In this document: in pieces, positions 35,004 through 38,500 of the stretch | Position numbering within the stretch: position 1 is the stretch's first letter | Layout: every line of letters starts with the position of its first letter | NCBI GenBank assembly: GCA_009840525.1 | Contig: VXNP01000031.1 | Coordinates: 1 to 38,500 of the forward strand | Reading direction: 5' to 3' | DNA: 38,500 nt | Source: Gammaproteobacteria bacterium | GTDB taxonomy: Bacteria > Gemmatimonadota > Gemmatimonadetes > Longimicrobiales > Gaopeijiaceae | Program-made: the position numbers and the translations under genes | Notes under the pieces: generated by a model | What the model was told of the DNA's origin: nothing | Databases searched by the model: none | Seen by the model: only the letters and a program-made list of their open reading frames with translations

Positions 35004-36289
35004 AGTTCGCTCCCCAGAATCGCCTCCAGTTGCGCACGCGCGACCGCGTAGTCGTATCGCGCCGTAACCAGACCGGACTCCGCCTGCACGAGGGCGATCT
35101 GACTCGTGATCAGGTCGAGGATCGTTGCAACCGAGAGATCGAAGCGCTGCTGCACGACACGAAGGTCCTCCTCCGCCACATCCCTCGCCTCGATGGCGAT
35201 GGCGATGGCCTGTTCGGAAGTCCTCAGCGCGAACAGCGCTCCATCCACCTGCGCGCGGACCAGCAGTCTGGCATCCTCCTCCTGTACGAAGGCGACGCGT
35301 TCCTGATTCTCGGCGCGCGCGATGTTCTGGTCGCGGTTGAAGCCGTCGAACACGTTGTAGCTGCCGGAGAGGCGAACATTCCACGAGGTCGTCCCGCCGT
35401 CGAAGGCGACTTCCCTGTTTGCCCAGCTGTAGCCGGACGAGACGCGTAGCGACGGGAACCGCGAAGCCCGCGAGGATCCGGCGGCTGCCGAGGCGGCTCG
35501 CGCGGCCGCGCGAGCGCTGCGTACGGCCGGCGAGCGCTCTTCGGCGAGGAGGAACATCTCCTGCTCGCTCAAAGCCAGCGGACTCGGATCGAGACCGTCC
35601 GGAAGCCCGGGCATGACCGGCTCGGACAACCCCACTTGCCGCCCCAGAGCGAAACGCGCCGCGCGAGTGGCGGCCTGCGCCTGAAGCACCGACTGCATCG
35701 CGTTGGCCACCTCCAGGCGGGCCCGCAGCGTGTCGGAGCGCGTCCCGGAGCCCAGCTCGGCACGGCGACGCGTGTTGGCCAGGCTCTCCTCGGCCCGTTC
35801 CACGCTCGCCTGTGCCACTTCGAGGAGGTCCGCCTGGCGCAGGGCGGCGAAGTACAGATCCTTGGTCTGAAGAATCACCCCGAAGCGCTGGTTCTCCAGG
35901 TCCGCCTCGGCGGCGGCGATGTCCGCCCTCGCCCGATCCATGTTGGCGAACCGCTGGCCACCGTTGAAGAGGCTGTACGACAGCGACAGGCCCGCGTTGT
36001 AGCTCTGGCTCGCGCCGACCACGGTGCGCTGGGTGGCCGCGTCGAAACGCTGACTGCTGTTGGTCGAGGCACCGGAACTGAGGCTGAGCGTCGGAAGAAA
36101 GCCTCCCCAGGCGGCCCTGTGCGAGACGCCGGCGTTGTCCAGGCCTGCGCGCGCCTGCGCCATCGACGGGTGTACCTGCAGCGACCTTGCGATCGCCTGG
36201 TCCAGCGTAAGCGGCTGCTGCGCCGAAAGGGTGCCCGCAAGGGCGAGCGCGACGATGGCGTGCGCGGAGAAGCGCCGCCAGTGTTTCAT
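35000..36289 (-). CDS. TolC-family outer-membrane efflux protein (exporter 2)
   Basis: About 429 residues. The signal peptide '[15 protein letters not shown]' is clear. Two OEP repeats follow; the second includes '[27 protein letters not shown]' and '[24 protein letters not shown]'. I chose ATG 36289, which overlaps the upstream stop as ATGA; ATG 36304, with a purine-rich GGGGGAG directly before it, would add five residues. Unlike the other TolC homologue in the window it has no cysteine-containing insert. It provides the outer-membrane duct for the adjacent MacAB-like pair. Confidence 0.92.
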   Translation of the reverse strand: MKHWRRFSAHAIVALALAGTLSAQQPLTLDQAIARSLQVHPSMAQARAGLDNAGVSHRAAWGGFLPTLSLSSGASTNSSQRFDAATQRTVVGASQSYNAGLSLSYSLFNGGQRFANMDRARADIAAAEADLENQRFGVILQTKDLYFAALRQADLLEVAQASVERAEESLANTRRRAELGSGTRSDTLRARLEVANAMQSVLQAQAATRAARFALGRQVGLSEPVMPGLPDGLDPSPLALSEQEMFLLAEERSPAVRSARAAARAASAAAGSSRASRFPSLRVSSGYSWANREVAFDGGTTSWNVRLSGSYNVFDGFNRDQNIARAENQERVAFVQEEDARLLVRAQVDGALFALRTSEQAIAIAIEARDVAEEDLRVVQQRFDLSVATILDLITSQIALVQAESGLVTARYDYAVARAQLEAILGSEL

Positions 36290-36840
36290 ACTTTGCGTGA
36301 CCATTCTCCCCCGTCCCGTGGTCCCCCGTCCCCGGCCCCGTCATCCCGCTGCGGGCGCTCCTGGTCGTTCTGGCCGCGGTCACGAGCTTCTTCGGAGCGC
36401 GACCTCTCCCGTCCCCTTTCGTCCTCCAGTTCCCTGCGGCGGTCGAAATCGTTCAGCAGGGCATCGTACTCGGCAGCCTGCTCCGGGGTGAGCACCGCCT
36501 TGATAGAGGAGCGCGTCGCCTCGATCAACTCCCCGTACCCCGTCCGGTAGTCCGCCCGCAACTGCCGCATCATCGTGCGCGACTGGCCTACGATCGAGTC
36601 CACCTGAACCTGCTGCTCGGCGCTCAGTCCGACGCGCTCGACAATCAGGCCGCGACGGCGGGTCTCCCCTCCGCGATCCTCATCCGCCTCCTCCGCCGCC
36701 ACGGCCGCAGGCGCCGTGGGCGCCCTGGGTTCTGCCTGAGCTGACGATGTCCTCGACCACACTGCTCCGAGAAGGAACCCGGCCACGAGGGTCACAAAGA
36801 GTACGCCGCCGGCTGCTGCGCGGGTGTTGCGTGCGGTCAT
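36286..36840 (-). CDS. Spy/CpxP-like periplasmic protein (LTxxQ repeats)
   Basis: 184 residues. An N-terminal signal or anchor helix (~10-30, [18 protein letters not shown]) is followed by an Ala/Glu-rich linker. A helical core carries two LTxxQ-like motifs, '[15 protein letters not shown]' and '[15 protein letters not shown]', as in Spy, CpxP and related metal-resistance proteins. The C-terminus is a highly charged, Arg/Asp/Glu-rich tail of about 45 residues. Spy/CpxP proteins bind unfolded proteins or act as stress sensors in the periplasm. The ATG at 36840 has GGGAGG upstream and overlaps the preceding stop (TGATG). Placement between an anti-sigma-like gene and TolC suggests a sensor for the exporter operon. 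Confidence 0.75.
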   Translation of the reverse strand: MTARNTRAAAGGVLFVTLVAGFLLGAVWSRTSSAQAEPRAPTAPAAVAAEEADEDRGGETRRRGLIVERVGLSAEQQVQVDSIVGQSRTMMRQLRADYRTGYGELIEATRSSIKAVLTPEQAAEYDALLNDFDRRRELEDERGRERSRSEEARDRGQNDQERPQRDDGAGDGGPRDGGEWSRKV

Positions 36841-37244
36841 CACCAACCTCCCTCGATCGCGACCAGGAAGGCCACCTCGTCCACCTGATCGGCAACGAGC
36901 ACCGCCGGCAGCGGCTCATCATCGACCCCGGACACCAGAGCTTCCTCAAGAGCGATGCCGGATCCGGGCGTCGTCTCGGCCGGCACCAGCAGGGAGGCCA
37001 TCGCTGCGGCCGCGACTACCGAAGCCGGGACCAGCAATCTCCACCACGACGCCAGCACGTCGCCTACCGTCAGCGGGCGCGCCGCGCGCCGCCTGGCCAG
37101 CTCCGGACCCGCCAGGGCCATCACGCGGGCCTGGAATCGGGCCCAGTGGCCAGGGTCGGAGTGCCCGGGATCGAGCAGCTCCAGGGAGATTCTGCCGTTG
37201 TCGACCATGTCGCCATTCCGGTCTGATGTGGTTTGTCTGTTCAT
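36840..37244 (-). CDS. Small membrane anti-sigma factor-like protein without zinc motif (module 3)
   Basis: 134 residues. A cytoplasmic N-terminal part of about 65 residues contains the 'RFQARVMALAGPELARRR' helix. One transmembrane helix follows (~70-86, LLVPASVVAAAAMASLL), then a short outer tail ending 'VDEVAFLVAIEGGW'. No cysteine is present. The function is inferred from position after an ECF gene and from single-pass topology. The start could be ATG 37208 instead, which drops 12 residues. A 67-base gap separates it from the sigma gene, and its stop overlaps the Spy-like start. Confidence 0.62.
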   Translation of the reverse strand: MNRQTTSDRNGDMVDNGRISLELLDPGHSDPGHWARFQARVMALAGPELARRRAARPLTVGDVLASWWRLLVPASVVAAAAMASLLVPAETTPGSGIALEEALVSGVDDEPLPAVLVADQVDEVAFLVAIEGGW

Positions 37245-37311
37245 CTGAGTCTTTCGTCCGTCCAGCTATCTGTTCGTGTCTCTTGCCTGAATCCCGCGAG
37301 ATTGCTTCCAG

Positions 37312-37842
37312 CTAGGCGTCCGGCCTGAGGAGCGCTCGCAACGACTTGCGTGCGTAGTGCAGATGCGAGCGTACCGTCCCCGCGGGGAGCCCGAGGCGCT
37401 GTGCGATCTCTCTGTGCTTCCATCCCTCCAGGTCGTGCAGCAGCACGATCTTCCTTTGCACTTCCGGCAGCTCTGCGAGCGCGCGGGCGAGTTCCTCGCG
37501 CAACTCCGACAACTGCGCCTCCTTTTCCGGCGTCGGGGTGCTGGAACGGGCGCTGAACGGAATCGGGTCCGTCGCCCGCAACGCCTCCCGGCGCACGAGG
37601 TTGTTCGACCGGTTTCTCACGATCGTCATCAGCCAGCCCCCGAACCTGCCGGGGCTTCGACAATCGTCGAGACGTTCGAGGGCGACCAGGAAAGCTTCCT
37701 GGGCCGCGTCCTCCGCGTCTTCCGGCCGGCCGATCACGGAGAGAGCCACCAGAAATGCCGCCCTGCGATAGCGGGTTACGAGCTGCCCGAAGGCATCTCC
37801 ATCCCCCGACCGGGCCAGTGCAACCAGCGTCGCGTCATCCAA
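37312..37842 (-). CDS. ECF-type RNA polymerase sigma factor (module 3)
   Basis: 176 residues. Region 2 contains GRPEDAEDAAQEAFLVALERL and FGGWLMTIVRNRSNNLVRR. Region 4 contains LPEVQRKIVLLHDLEGWKHREIAQRLGLPAGTVRSHLHYARKSLR. The only in-frame start that gives the normal ECF beginning is a TTG at 37842 ('DDATLVALARSGDGDAFGQLVTRYR'); GAGG lies about 11 bases upstream, which is a little far. It heads the minus-strand operon that continues with the anti-sigma-like protein, the Spy-like protein and the exporter 2 genes, so this sigma factor probably controls that exporter and possibly itself. Confidence 0.92.
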   Translation of the reverse strand: MDDATLVALARSGDGDAFGQLVTRYRRAAFLVALSVIGRPEDAEDAAQEAFLVALERLDDCRSPGRFGGWLMTIVRNRSNNLVRREALRATDPIPFSARSSTPTPEKEAQLSELREELARALAELPEVQRKIVLLHDLEGWKHREIAQRLGLPAGTVRSHLHYARKSLRALLRPDA

Positions 37843-37913
37843 GTGATCGTCGCCTCAACGAGAATGACACGTGAACATCGAGCGTTGTTGAATGGCTGGC
37901 AGCCCACGGACCG

Positions 37914-38500
37914 CTAGCGCCGACGTCGCAGCCGGCTTCGGCGTTTCCGCGTGGTCTTGCCGGACCGGGGCCGCTCGCGGATGGCCTCCGCCAGCAGCTC
38001 CTGCCATTCGGCGGGGAAGAGCTCCGCAAGATCCCGGGCGACCGTCAGAAACTCGCCGCGCGGCTTCTCCGCCTCGTCTTCGGCGCGAAAGAACCGCACC
38101 AGCATGAGCGCGGCGCCCGAATCGGCGATGACGCCGCTGCGCGCGGTACCCGCCACGCGCGCGATCCAGGCCGTTCCCTCGGCGTCGGAGAACCCCCATT
38201 CGGTTGACGCAGGCGCCGACCGGACGGTTGCCTCTTCAGGAGACTCGCCACGACCCGAGGGACGCCCGCGTGCCGGCGCGGGCGTCCGAGGCGTGCCGCG
38301 GGCGGACTTCAGGCGAGCCGGGGGAGGTGGCGACCCGGACGCGGGTGGCGGCGGGGCTCCGGAGCGCTCGGGCGGCAGAGCCGGCGGTCGCGCGGGCGGA
38401 GGCGTGGAAGGGCGGGCGGACGGAGGCGGCTTCTGACGGGCCGGGGAGGCGGGGGGCCCCGGGGGCCGCGGGGGGGGCGGGGGCCGCCGGGCCCGGGGGG
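37914..38500 (-). CDS. Hypothetical protein with proline-rich N-terminal region, 5'-truncated by window edge
   Basis: The minus-strand frame is open from the window edge to the stop at 37914. The visible N-terminal ~110 residues are Pro/Ala/Arg-rich and probably disordered. A compact domain of about 60 residues follows: 'STEWGFSDAEGTAWIARVAGT', 'SGAALMLVRFFRA', 'TVARDLAELFPAEWQELLAEA'. A very basic tail ends it ('GKTTRKRRSRLRRRR'). A start at ATG/GTG codons within the domain would remove its first strand, so the longer frame is preferred. I do not recognise the family; the basic tail could bind nucleic acid or ribosomes. It precedes the ECF module 3 sigma gene on the same strand by 71 bases. 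Confidence 0.55.
   Translation of the reverse strand, partial: PRARRPPPPPRPPGPPASPARQKPPPSARPSTPPPARPPALPPERSGAPPPPASGSPPPPARLKSARGTPRTPAPARGRPSGRGESPEEATVRSAPASTEWGFSDAEGTAWIARVAGTARSGVIADSGAALMLVRFFRAEDEAEKPRGEFLTVARDLAELFPAEWQELLAEAIRERPRSGKTTRKRRSRLRRRR
38448..38500. other. 53-base stretch of only G and C at the window end (probable sequence artefact)
   Basis: No A or T occurs, and there are runs of up to eight G. Even for this GC-rich DNA that is unlike the rest of the window. It is probably a low-quality contig end rather than biology, so the first ~18 codons of the truncated gene here should not be trusted. Confidence 0.6.

Overview
The window is a GC-rich bacterial chromosome fragment (roughly two thirds G+C by eye). 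Genes are densely packed, with many TGATG, ATGA or TAATG start/stop overlaps. The gene content suggests Gemmatimonadota or a close relative: very long duplicated FtsX/MacB permeases of the 'acidobacterial duplicated orphan permease' (ADOP) type, secreted S9 peptidases, a TonB-dependent receptor beside a carboxypeptidase-regulatory-like protein, a beta-propeller fragment and several ECF sigma modules. This placement is an inference from gene content; no rRNA or tRNA gene was seen.

Left part (1-8.7 kb): the 3' part of an APC-type permease fused to two Usp domains is followed by a class II photolyase on the plus strand. These face a minus-strand group: an MTHFR-like folate enzyme with a striking 31-bp near-palindrome at its start, and a tightly coupled secreted S9 peptidase - M14 carboxypeptidase - M24 aminopeptidase P operon. 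The peptidase operon is transcribed divergently from a secreted carboxypeptidase-regulatory-like protein, a TonB-dependent receptor and a small exported protein (8.8-13.4 kb). Together this looks like a peptide capture and degradation locus.

Middle (13.5-27.4 kb): ECF module 1 (sigma factor, cysteine-free membrane anti-sigma-like protein, secretin-like exported protein) runs directly into the C-terminal remnant of a beta-propeller gene. A mostly non-coding stretch follows with a perfect 12-bp-stem hairpin inside a tiny minus-strand ORF. Next come a sigma-54 activator (NtrC type) and an NtrY-like histidine kinase, then a five-gene exporter operon: TolC, ADOP permease, HlyD-like adaptor, LolD/MacB-like ATPase, second ADOP permease. 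The gap before the exporter holds a well-spaced sigma-54-like promoter (TGGCAC-N5-TTAC) and repeated AAGACA/TGTCTT elements, so the adjacent two-component system probably controls the exporter.

Right part (27.4-38.5 kb): threonine synthase (minus strand) is divergent from ECF module 2 (sigma factor, zinc-binding-type anti-sigma factor, exported protein with two PDZ domains). Facing it is ECF module 3 (minus strand): sigma factor, cysteine-free anti-sigma-like protein, Spy/CpxP-like periplasmic protein, TolC, ABC ATPase, lipoprotein adaptor with a Gly/Ala/Met-rich insert, and MacB-type permease, i.e. a complete MacAB-TolC-like exporter. The window ends in a proline-rich hypothetical gene running off the edge through a 53-base stretch of only G and C that looks like a contig-end artefact.

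The main themes are cell-envelope stress sensing and export (three ECF modules, two complete tripartite ABC exporters under different regulators) and peptide scavenging.
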